A stretch of DNA of 54,003 bases, from NCBI GenBank assembly GCA_036674765.1, contig JARVKI010000164.1:1-54003 (forward strand), read 5' to 3'. The stretch comes from Seiridium cupressi. Taxonomy: Eukaryota; Ascomycota; Sordariomycetes; Amphisphaeriales; Sporocadaceae. The translations under genes were made by a program, and so were the position numbers. Below, in pieces: positions 1 to 9,454 of this stretch. The notes below the pieces were generated by a model, which did not search any database, was not told where the DNA came from, and saw only the letters and a list, made by a program, of their open reading frames with translations. Position 1 is the first letter of the stretch. Each line of letters begins with the position of its first letter.

Positions 1-75
1 TGTGCTGTGCTGTGCTGTGCTGTGCTGTGCTGTGCTGTGCTGTGCTGTGCTGTGCTGTGCTGTGCTGTGCTGTGC
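1..75. repeat. (TGTGC)15 pentanucleotide microsatellite
   Basis: Fifteen perfect copies of TGTGC open the window, followed by a partial unit. It starts exactly at base 1, so the true array length is unknown and the window probably begins at a contig edge inside the array. Confidence 0.97.
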
Positions 76-532
76 TGCCAGCCCATTTGCGCCTGGGGTC
101 GTTCGAGGCCCTCTGGTTAGTACATACTTCTTGACAGGATGGCATTTCCTATGACCAAGAACAAGGATGGCCATCCCATTCGGGTGCCAGCGTAATGTTA
201 GTAGGACATGAAGGAGAGAAGGAAACAAGAAGAAGAAAGATGTGTCAAGTTGAAGTGACACGAAGACGATGAAAACGTCTTGGATCCCATGTTGAACGCC
301 TGTTGTTTTGGTTGTAAAAACAGAGACTGAACAAGAACCTAAGATCCAAGCTCAGGAGCGCTTGTATCCGCCGAAATGTTGTATGACGGCTTCAAGCAAG
401 ACAACTCCACTTTAGATCATACCTGACACGCTTGCGCCCATTTTCCATTCTCACTCCTTCCAGCTTCCAGCCTTGTGGCTCGGGTCACGCCACAGCGGCC
501 GCTGCCCTCGGAACGTTGGGCTGTTATGGAGA

Positions 533-1812
533 TCACATGATGTTCCAGACGTCCTCGGCAGCGTGGCAAAACTTGCTGCAGGCTACACTTGCCGAGAGAC
601 TGAAGTTGCTAATGGAGATCTTCTCGTCCACGAACTCATCCGCAAAGTTGTCCGTGCCCTTGGCCATGGCACCAACAAACACGCACACGCTCTCCTTGGG
701 CTCGATGCCCTCAACCCAGTCTCTAACGCGCACCAATGGGGCGTCGAAGCTAAGGGTGACCTTGCGGCAATTGGGCGGCAGATGATCCGTGATGGGGTTT
801 TGAATTACCCTCAAGAGCTTCTCCTGAGATGTGGTCGAACGAATGGACAGTCGATGCAGCAGTTGCACCATCAGACCAGCAAACCGCTTGAAAGTTCGGG
901 GAATTCGAACCGTCGGCGATACCTCTATCAAGACGCCCTTGGCTGTGTGTATGTAAATCTGCAACTTGCCGGCTTTGTTGATAGGTGAATCGAGCAGCGT
1001 AAGCAGACACTGGGTTAGTTCAGTCAGCATGTTGAATGCCAGACCCTGTGAAGGTGTTATCCTACCTGGTGCGTAATATCCGGGCGAGCATCACTGATGT
1101 CGCGGTTCATCTTTCTCATAACACCGATATGCTCGTCGCTGTTGAGTAGCGAGTATTTATCATCACGCTGCATGCCCATACGACCGCCGCCGCCATGGGA
1201 CGCCTTGTAGGTCTCGAGACTTGCATTGGACAGCACGACAATCAGTCTCTGCGAGTCCTTGTCGTTGGAAGGAATTGGGAGCTGTTGCTCGGCGACGAGT
1301 TGTGGAAGAGCGGGGGGAGGTAGCGATTGTGTGCCTGTTGAAGGATCCATCATGTCAGTTCTCAAGTTGCTGTGTGTAGGGAGGTGTTGTGTTGCGAGGA
1401 AAGGTTCTTGCAGCGTAAGCGAGGGCGTCTCGGTGAAAAGCAAGCACAGCACGCCTTGGTCGGCAAGCCGCATTGGCCCCAGCTTTCCAAAACGGGGCAA
1501 ACCAAAGGGAGGAATGAGAAGTATAAAGTAGACCAAAGAATGCAAACATGAATGCGGCGGCAGTTATTCCATCGTTGATATCAACTCCAATCGGGGCTGA
1601 TCTCACGCCTTCAAGAGAGGTTGGGTCAGGTGTTCAGAGCAGAATCCTGTCAGCCTGGCTTGGAGAATTGTATTGTCGGCGCTCCACGCATTCCCGACCA
1701 GAGGAATCGAGGGGATCCCTTTCTTCTGACCACGGCTCTCATATGAGCAGCATCACGAGGAGAGGTACTTACGGGGTCGCTTGTGGCCGGCACGCTGTTG
1801 AGGAGACGACAT
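533..1812 (-). CDS. EMG1: 18S rRNA pseudouridine N1-methyltransferase EMG1/NEP1
   Basis: SPOUT-class methyltransferase that modifies a pseudouridine in 18S rRNA and is needed for nucleolar 40S subunit assembly. Recognisable blocks are [27 protein letters not shown] and DARPDITHQ in exon 2, then the [10 protein letters not shown] block, RIPRTFKRF and the C-terminal [19 protein letters not shown] segment in exon 3. The model is exon 1 1812-1773 ([13 protein letters not shown]), exon 2 about 1406-1066 and exon 3 1009-533, giving 285 aa with phases that close. Intron 2 (1065-1010) is canonical, GTAGG to CTAACCCAG. The first intron is less sure: the donor GTAAGT at 1772 is good, but the only phase-compatible acceptor found near the conserved part is a CAAG at 1407. 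The N-terminal 20-30 residues are therefore tentative; the catalytic part is secure. A TATATATAG lies about 30 bp upstream of the ATG. Confidence 0.9.
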
Positions 1813-4099
1813 TGTGGGTTCGTGGGCAGGGATCACTAGGATATATATAGGCGTTAACAAGAGGCTTGCGCGCTGGAAGTCTGTGCGAGTAAGTGCGGCG
1901 ACGGAATATTGAAAGAGGCTTTCAATTGCCCAGTATCGTAACTTGACAAATCGTGCCGGGAATGAAAAGACAAGAGTGAGGAAACTACGGTGAGATGAGG
2001 GCGAGAAAGTTTTATTCTTTTTACCCCACTATGCGAGTAAGTAAAAGGACCCGCGTATTTAAGACCCTGAATCCCCGCCTCAACTCAACGGCTGCAGCAG
2101 TTCCACACTCGGCTCCCATGCCGGGCTGCATGTCGGCGACATTGGCTATGGTTCGATATCTGCATGGAAAAAGTCACCGTTGCAGACTTCTACTACCTTC
2201 TCTCGTCTTCGCCCAGAGCTTGTCCGCCAACCAGATGGCCAATTCGGACTCCGAACATCCGCTCTTGGTGTCGAGACATGCACGAATCCCAGTCCAATGG
2301 CTTGCTCTGCTTTCTTCGTTGTGACATGATGGAGGAAAGCTGATGTGAGACCTACTGAGGGCGGCATATGTCGTCGCGAGCATTGCCTATCTTAAGACAT
2401 GCGCATACTGAGACTGAATTTCCCGCCTTTCGAGCGTCATTGCGACCTATTACTCTGGTCCAATTGCCGCATCAGTGACGCTGGATATGACCTCGATCAG
2501 TCTGGGCAGCTCGACAAGCAGAACTCAAATACTTATAGTCCATGCGAACATGGCGTTGGAAATGCGGAATATCCAAGGCACGACTCGCACGATTTGCTTG
2601 GCAACGTAACACGTGTCTGACTGCAGCATAACATGCATGATCCTTCGCGCAGCCCCAGATGTAGTAGAAGATCTCCACCGGGACAGCTTTCTATTGGCAC
2701 AACCAACCACAAAAACGACGTTCCGGGAACTGTAATTATATAATTGCGGTCTTTGCCAAAATGCCGAGTCAAAGGCTCCAAAGCGGTTCCACATACCGCT
2801 AACTGTCTCGAATGGTTGGAACACAAGTTATCACTTGCCTCTGAGACCCTTTCGGTTCTCCTTGGCCCTGGTAGGAAAAGGATTCAAGTCAGATCCATCG
2901 GTATTCAGCTGTGGCTCGGGTACCACAGCCGGATCAACCTCGAGGATTCTTGAAAGTAACGAACTGACGTAATCAGCTTAAGTGCATCTTCCTTCGAGCT
3001 GAATATGCTGAAGCTACTCTCGGAGTTGTCTTGGTCTTCAAAGCGGGAAATCAGAAGTAATGCGTACCTTGTCCCAGAACCGAAGTAACGCATTTTGGCA
3101 ACTGTAACCTACATGTATGACAAGATATCTCTGAGACGAGCCTGGTTGGCTTATAGAGATGTGCTGTACCGAAAACACGCACGGTTCACTGTGGGAATTG
3201 AAAATTGATCCATTGCTTATTTTCAGAGTTCATTTTGTGGATCAGGAGCAGGATAAAACGCAGGAGTCCCTTGACAAGAATGCGGTTGATGTAGCTTGGA
3301 TTACACGAGCAATGCTAAATCCTCTAAATAAGCCAAGCTAGGACCCGTTGACTTGGACGAATCTCGATCTTTGAAATTATCGGTATCAGGTTTATTGTCG
3401 AACGGCATCTGGGATTGTGTCTGCGCCGGTGCGGATAACGATCCGTCCGCTTGCTTACTATCGAGTCCCAAGCCGTGTGAGCTGGGGTTAACACGAACCC
3501 TATCTCGAAAAGATAAGTTTTTCTATCTTTTCGAATTAGGCCCGGAAAAATCAAGCACGAAATATAGACGCATTGAACACGTACTGAATAGGAAGGTAGA
3601 CTAGCCAACCACTGAAAAGCCTATTCTGCAAGGCATACTTCCGTTCCGCCCTGTATTAGTCTGACATTGCTTAAAATACCACACGCGGCTTGCCTTATAC
3701 GCCGACGTCACTAATCCGCCAAGTATAAAATATGGACACAAATTAGCTAATCGAGGGGCACACAGTACAGCCATTGACGTTGCAGCTGAGACCTGAACCT
3801 ACATTCTAGGGCTGATCTTTCCATGTTCTGGAAGGATCAGCACCCTCTACCTTCAGCTCGACGGCCTCATGTTCTGCGGTCTTAATCTGATGTCGTGCAT
3901 TCCGCTGAAGACGGTACCCGTTACACCCCATCATGGCCCTGGATTTTAGCAATGGTAATAGAGACGAAATTCTATAAAAGCACTACATTTCCAGCGTCCA
4001 AATGCTTAATTCCTCATATATCATTATCCAGAATCATTTTATAACTGAACAAGGAATTTACCCCACCGAATATCAGACCTTCTCGTTGAACATTTTATC
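1813..4099. other. Gene-poor intergenic region between EMG1 and the GH25 gene
   Basis: Only short unrelated ORFs occur here, none with recognisable homology or a splice pattern that links them. The last 150 bases are the GH25 promoter. I see no tRNA or tandem repeat. Confidence 0.6.
3973..3980 (+). promoter_or_regulatory. TATA-box-like element of the GH25 gene
   Basis: TATAAAAG lies 120 bp upstream of the lysozyme ATG in an AT-rich stretch, at a plausible distance for a fungal core promoter. This is inferred from sequence and position only. Confidence 0.45.
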
Positions 4100-4855
4100 A
4101 TGATCTCAAACACCATCAAGGTCGCGCTCGCGAGCAGCATCGCGTTCTGGGGCTATGCTCAAGCCGAAGTCCAGGGTTTTGATATTTCCCACTATCAGTC
4201 CACTGTGGATTTCGCGAAGGCATATTCAAGCGGCGCTCGATTCGTGATCATCAAGGTAAGTCAATCCTTGTTTATTCTTTTACGGACCCGCTTAAATTAC
4301 AATCCACTAACACGTTGCCAGGCCACCGAAGGCACAAATTACATCGACCCCAAATTCTCTGACCACTACAGTGGTGCCACAAAGGCCAAGCTCATCCGTG
4401 GTGGGTATCACTTCGCCCACCCGAGCTCGAGCTCTGGCGCCGGTGCCGCGCAGGTAAACTACTTCCTTGCACATGGTGGTGGATGGACGGGTGACGGCCT
4501 CACACTGCCGGGCATGCTAGATCTCGAAGCAGGCTCGTCAGAATGCTGGGGCTTGTCCGCGAGTGCCATGGTCACTTTCATCAAGGACTTTAGCGACACG
4601 TACCACAGCAAGACTGGCCGTTACCCCTTGATTTACACAAGCCCGGCATGGTGGAAGGATTGCACGGGGAACTCGCAGTCGTTCTCGAAGACAAATCCAC
4701 TGGTGTTGGCACACTATGCAAGCAGTGTGGGATCGGCTCCTGGAGGTTGGCCATATCAGACAATCTGGCAGTATGCTGATTCTTATACGTATGGAGGGGA
4801 TGCAGACAAATTCAACGGTGACGCGGCTGGTCTTAGCAAGTTGGCAACTGGTTAA
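4100..4855 (+). CDS. Secreted GH25 family lysozyme (Chalaropsis type)
   Basis: A predicted secreted N,O-diacetylmuramidase that would cleave beta-1,4 bonds in bacterial peptidoglycan. Residues 1-22 form a signal peptide ending AQA. The mature part starts GFDISHYQ, which carries the first conserved GH25 aspartate, and LPGMLDLEAG carries the acidic catalytic pair. RGGYHFAHP, YPLIYTSPAWW and TIWQYAD are typical GH25 strands. One 66-nt intron (4256-4321; GTAAGT, branch CACTAAC, CCAG) is divisible by three and would not break the frame if retained. The spliced product is 229 aa, about normal for a single-domain GH25 without binding repeats. The family is mainly bacterial and phage, with a fungal branch, so ancient transfer is possible. 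The gene stands alone in a gene-poor stretch; a role in bacterial competition or feeding is inferred. Confidence 0.93.
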   Translation: MISNTIKVALASSIAFWGYAQAEVQGFDISHYQSTVDFAKAYSSGARFVIIKVSQSLFILLRTRLNYNPLTRCQATEGTNYIDPKFSDHYSGATKAKLIRGGYHFAHPSSSSGAGAAQVNYFLAHGGGWTGDGLTLPGMLDLEAGSSECWGLSASAMVTFIKDFSDTYHSKTGRYPLIYTSPAWWKDCTGNSQSFSKTNPLVLAHYASSVGSAPGGWPYQTIWQYADSYTYGGDADKFNGDAAGLSKLATG

Positions 4856-5386
4856 AACGCGTGCCAGTTCGTTGGCAAGCAATGAGCTTGAATGTAATAT
4901 ATAGGCAGGGTCAAAATTACACACCTAAATCGAAATCATGTTGTGTACTTTCATCATTGAATACTGATGTATATTGCAGGTCAAAGTCGGGCAATGTCTC
5001 ATGATGTGAGCCTGAAACAAATAATTCCGGTTCGACCTCTGATGAGGTCAAGTCTCCATATTGAGAAAAGATACTGCCACATGTCTGACAATGTTATATG
5101 TATAACAACCTTGTCACGAGAGACCGAAAGCAACAAGTGAGATAGTCTTTTTCAGTATTGGGGACCTATCCATGGGTCACTACCTGTTAACACAATGTGA
5201 TCACTCGAAGAATCCGTGTTAATTTGGCACAATGGATACTAGAAACGGCTCCCTTGATCTAATTTATCCTCAAGATTTCCCGATGCTCTCGGTCCCTCGG
5301 TCTCTCCTTCACTCCCCTTCCCTCCCCAACAACCACGCCATCCAAAATAGGGTACTGTCCAGCAGCAACAGCAGCAGCCATGAAAA
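4856..5386. other. Intergenic region, GH25 to tRNA-Pro
   Basis: Contains the GH25 3' region and the DNA upstream of the tRNA. A (CAG/AGC) run near 5361-5378 lies just before the tRNA. I see no protein gene. Confidence 0.6.
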
Positions 5387-5471
5387 GCCGGTGTGGCGCA
5401 GTGGTCTAGCGCTCTTGCTTTGGGCTTTTCAAGCTTGCAAGAGGTCCTCGGTTCGACCCCGAGCTCCGGCC
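5387..5471 (+). tRNA. tRNA-Pro(UGG) with an 11-nt intron
   Basis: The cloverleaf folds by eye. The acceptor stem GCCGGTG/CTCCGGC has one T-T mismatch at pair 6-67. The D stem is GCGC/GCGC, the anticodon stem CTTGC/GCAAG, the variable loop AGGTC, and the T arm CTCGG-TTCGACC-CCGAG. The anticodon TGG is at 5421-5423. An 11-nt insertion (5425-5435) follows G37, the canonical position for nuclear tRNA introns. Its removal restores the seven-base loop TTTGGGT typical of eukaryotic tRNA-Pro. The base after the acceptor stem is C, the usual eukaryotic tRNA-Pro discriminator. Confidence 0.88.
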
Positions 5472-6701
5472 TACTTTTGCTGCTATCTTCTTTTAATTTC
5501 ATCTAGGTTATACGTATACAACAGAGGAAAGTCATTTCCAGCCGGCCAAGTCCTCTGCGGCGAGCTTGGTTTTCTACGCAGTTGCTCATGCAGAAGCATC
5601 ATATTCGATCTGAAGTAGACCTGGTACTATAGTTATGCTATTTGCGCGTAGCACTGCTGCCAACGCTGCCCAATCATTAGTGCAGGGGCATTCTTGCAAA
5701 GGCACACAATCCGTGGCTTTTCCTCGTGCCCCATGATTTCTATGAGGATGAATTACATTAACCCACAATAATCGTATACAGACTTTTCTTACTATCCTAG
5801 GGATAGGTGCTGCCAATTCGAGTTGATGAGGATGTTGACCATTAACGTCCTTGGCTGCCAAGTTATTCCGCGTTATTCCCTATAGGGAAACATCGAGTAG
5901 AACTCCATTGCCTCCCTAGTTTGGTCTCGACGATTCATCTTGAACATCGTCAAAGACCCCATTACCCCTGTATCGAACAGGTCGTCATCTTACTGCTCGA
6001 TTTCCATAGAGCCATGTTATCAACAAGCAACGACATGTTTCAGTTGCCGCCAAGATCAAATTATCGGTGGAGACTACTTACAATAGTCATGACTCGACTA
6101 TAATGCCACATGGAATGGTAAAAGAATGGAACGTAGTTACATAGCGAAGAGTCTATGCCAGCTTGTCGACCAGGTCTTGTTGATCCACAAGCATTTTGCG
6201 CCAAACCAAGACTTAAAGATGGGTAATTTCGCCCAGGTGATGTAGAATGTAATTATAAACCACATCCGAAGAAGAAGAAGAAGAAGAAGTGGAAGTGCAA
6301 TGGCATATTCAAAGAGCTTGTTCACATCGTGCCATTGTTTGATCACTTCTTATACGCAACTGACGCTAGTCCTCATTACGTTAGCTTATCCTGGGAACAC
6401 CAATCGCGCTACTGCTTTCCCAGCTTCGCACGCTATCCAAACATGGTCAATACTTCGTCCTCGGCTCATCAGGGGGTACGACAGGGATCTCAGCGCATGG
6501 ATTTTGCCATCGCCTGACACATCCACCACTAATTGAGGTATGCCCGAACATTGTAGGAAGTCATTTACCATCAGTACTGATGATATGAAGGGACCAAGCA
6601 ACCAGACACGCCAGGGGTGAATAAGCCAGCCACTCCCCAACGCTACGGCTCGGAGTTAACGAACCTGAACATATCCGGAATTCTCATCTGCATTTCTCAC
6701 T
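5472..6701. other. Intergenic region, tRNA to SDR gene
   Basis: No supported gene. It contains the (GAA)7 microsatellite near 6268. The short ORFs have no recognisable domains. The last few hundred bases are presumably the dehydrogenase promoter. Confidence 0.6.
6268..6288. repeat. (GAA)7 microsatellite
   Basis: Seven GAA triplets in intergenic DNA, directly visible. Confidence 0.9.
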
Positions 6702-7892
6702 ATGGGTATTATCGGGGCGTTCCTCGCCTTCTGGCACTCGCACATATTCGTCACCTTGCCCACACCAACGAAGCAGTTTACTGGGCAGACCATCATCGTG
6801 ACTGGGTCCAACACTGGCCTTGGCCTCGAAGCAGCACGGCAGCTCGTGCAACTGGACGCTGCGAGAGTCATCCTGGCTGTGCGTAGCCTCGACAGAGGGA
6901 ACGCGGCCAAGTCCTCCATCGAGGCCTCAACGGGACGCCAGGGAGTGGTCGAGGTCTGGGAGCTGGACCTGTCACGATACGACTCGGTCAAGACGTTCGG
7001 CGAGCGGGTCAACTCGACGCTTGAACGCCTCGATGTAGTGGTCGAAAATGCCGGCGTGCTGACGCAGAAGTGGTCAATGGCCGAGGACAACGAGATCACC
7101 ATCACTGTAAATGTGGTGAGCACCTTCTTGTTGGCGCTTTTGGTCTTGCCCAAGTTGAGGGAGACGTCGACAAAGTTTGCCAAGGATGTCGTGTTGACGT
7201 TTACTGGGAGTTTCGTGCATTGGATCACCTTGTTTCCAGAGAGAAAGGCGGACCGGATCTTCGAGGAGACCGCGAGGAAGGAGAAAGCGAGGCTTTGGGA
7301 TAGGTATATGTCCAATCAGTCCAGAATGCAAGATGAATTTACTGACGTTTGCCCCCTAGATATAACGTCTCGAAATTGATGGAACTGCTGGTGTTTCGGC
7401 AATTGTCAGATAAGCTGTCGGCATCCCCAAAACCTGGGAGGATTATTACTTCCATCTGTAAGTGACCCCTGGTATGCGAACAACATGCAACTTCAGGGCC
7501 TAGCTGGGAATCGGCACTGATGGTATTTTCAGTGAACCCTGGCGTTGTAGAGACAGATCTGAACCGTGAAGTACAACTTGGTATTCTCGGCATCCCGAGA
7601 AGGATCTTCATGAGAATCGTCGGTCGACGTCCAGTCGAAGGCAGCAGGACGCTTGTCCATGCAGCAGAAGGTGCGCCAGAGACTCATGGACAATATCTGG
7701 ACGATTGCCGTATTGGCAAGTGAGTCTACCTTTGCGATCGAATACGCCTCGTGCCAAATGTGTTACTGACAACATTTCAGAGTATCGACATTCGTGACAA
7801 GCCAAGATGGCATAGAGACACAGAAGCGGATCTGGGAGGAACTTATTGAGAATTTGGAGAGCATTCAGCCTGGCATCTCGCAAAACATCTGA
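6702..7892 (+). CDS. Short-chain dehydrogenase/reductase (SDR), retinol-dehydrogenase-like
   Basis: NAD(P)-dependent oxidoreductase with a Rossmann fold; the substrate is unknown. The cofactor motif TGSNTGLG is at residues 32-39, after a hydrophobic N-terminus (MGIIGAFLAFW) that could be a membrane anchor. The ENAGV segment and the catalytic YNVSK follow; the tyrosine codon comes just after the first splice junction. Exons are 6702-7303, 7360-7457, 7533-7719 and 7781-7892, with good donors (GTATAT, GTAAGT, GTGAGT) and pyrimidine-rich acceptors. They sum to 999 nt, 332 aa, the usual length for this fungal group. NPGVVETDL after the second intron is the conserved PG segment. Nothing around it suggests a secondary-metabolite cluster. 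The family call is firm; a specific reaction is not. Confidence 0.9.
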
Positions 7893-8402
7893 GGGCTTGG
7901 AGAGAGACTTCCAAGGTTGCGGTGCCTGCCCCGAATAGCAGGGGTGGTATTGATTGATAGTGTTTCTGACAATGCTGTAAATGCGCCTCTTACTTATAAT
8001 GATAGTAAAGCAAAGCGTGGACCAGTAGGTCTCAAACTATAGCATGATTGATGTTTCATGAAATACTCCGTCTCACCAATTTTGTCAATGGCTCATAAGA
8101 TTAACTCGCCTAGAGATCGCTGATGACTTCCGAGTACCTGCCGCGGTGCATTAACAGCCATCGCAAAGAGTTCCCCACCCATGCCCACTAGCGCGGCAGG
8201 GGTTAATCCGACCTTGAGACCCCTGTCCGAAATATTTCGAGCTTCAATCCGCCAACAGTCTCGCGAAGGGGAACCGATCGATCAGTCCATAGGCAAAATC
8301 CAGGCTTACGGCGCGACCCCCTAAACTCGACCCTCCCAGCAATGCAGTAATAGATTCTCTGCAAGGGCAACAATCTAGACCACCAATCGTACAACCGCAT
8401 TA
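7893..8402. other. Intergenic region, SDR to mitochondrial S17
   Basis: Holds the SDR 3' region and the presumed promoter of the mitochondrial S17 gene. I see no gene or repeat. Confidence 0.6.
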
Positions 8403-9096
8403 ATGGCCGCACCGGCCAGAACCGCCGCCGCCAGCCTCTCGGCGAAGGCACTCACGCACGCCAGCAACTCGGGCCGGCAACTCATCGGCTCCAAGACGGC
8501 CGTCGTGGTCAAAGCAGGCACCATGGATAAGACAGTGAAAGTGCGGCTCTGGGGGCAGCGTTGGGAGAAACAAGTGCAAAAGGTGAGAAGGGCTGCTCGG
8601 TGTCTCCTCTATTCACAACCCCAGATATGACCTTGATGGGAGGCAAAGGAGGGATGAGGAAAGGCGATCCAGGAAACCAGAAGAAGGAGCTGATGCGATT
8701 GAATCCGATTAGAGCTTCCAAGTCCCAACCTACCACCTAGTACACGACCCGAACAACTCGGTGCGCCAGGGCGACGTGATCAACATCTCGGCGGGATGGC
8801 GCGCCTCGCAACACGTACGGCACATCGTGCGACACATCATTGCGCCCCACGGGCCCCCGATTGACGAGCGCCCGGCCGTGCTGAACGAGGAGCAGCTCTA
8901 CGAGGAGTACGCCGCGAAGCGGGAGGCCAAGCTCGAGAGGCGGGCCGAGAGAGACGCCGCGGTCAGGAAGGAGAGGGAGGCCGAGAAGGCCGCCAGGCTC
9001 GAGAGGAGGGCGCGGAGGGAGGAGTGGGAGCAGAGCAGGGTCGACGCGAAAGAGAAGAAGCTGGAAGAGCTCCGGGCGACGATTGGCGATGTGTAA
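8403..9096 (+). CDS. MRPS17: Mitochondrial small-subunit ribosomal protein uS17m
   Basis: Component of the mitochondrial 37S subunit that binds 16S-like rRNA. The S17 OB-fold core is visible: VVVKAGTMDKTVKVRLWGQR, then after the intron YHLVHDPNNSVRQGDVINI. Exon 1 is 8403-8582 and exon 2 8713-9096, with the junction VQK|SFQVP in phase 0, giving 187 aa. The Ala-rich, acid-poor N-terminus suits mitochondrial import. After the core comes a charged Arg/Glu-rich tail of about 80 residues (AKREAKLERRAERDAAVRK and onward), probably helical and typical of long fungal mitochondrial S17 proteins. It is convergent with the AAA ATPase gene. Confidence 0.9.
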
Positions 9097-9454
9097 TGAG
9101 CGGTAGTTCTGTAGAGAGGACGCTGCTTGCGCGATGGAGTATCCAATTGTGATCCACTCCGGAGATCTTAAGCCTGCCGCGAACGACCCACAGTCTTGTG
9201 GCTGTTTTATTGGCAATGTGTATATATGATCTTGTACTATACTGTACAGTGGCTGTCAAAAGCTGGAATCAAGAGCTTCAGATTTATCCGCATTGATTGT
9301 GCTGGCAGATACCGGGGGTTCGGGTGTCATGAGTTGTACTACATGTGAATAGTTTTTGTGACGAGGGTACCCAATGCTGCATCCTGTGTTTCTTCGATAA
9401 TCATCATCATATCCTATGTCATGTACAGTGAATTGCTGAGTACCAAGGCTCTCT
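9097..9454. other. Convergent 3' intergenic region
   Basis: Lies between the 3' ends of the mitochondrial S17 gene and the AAA ATPase gene and presumably carries both 3' UTRs. Nothing else is seen. Confidence 0.6.

Noticed and set aside
1..75. Telomeric repeat at the left end
   Set aside because: The unit TGTGC does not match the TTAGGG-type repeat of filamentous fungi; it is a simple microsatellite.
6656..7315. 219-codon minus-strand ORF over the SDR gene
   Set aside because: Antisense shadow of a gene with clear motifs and introns.
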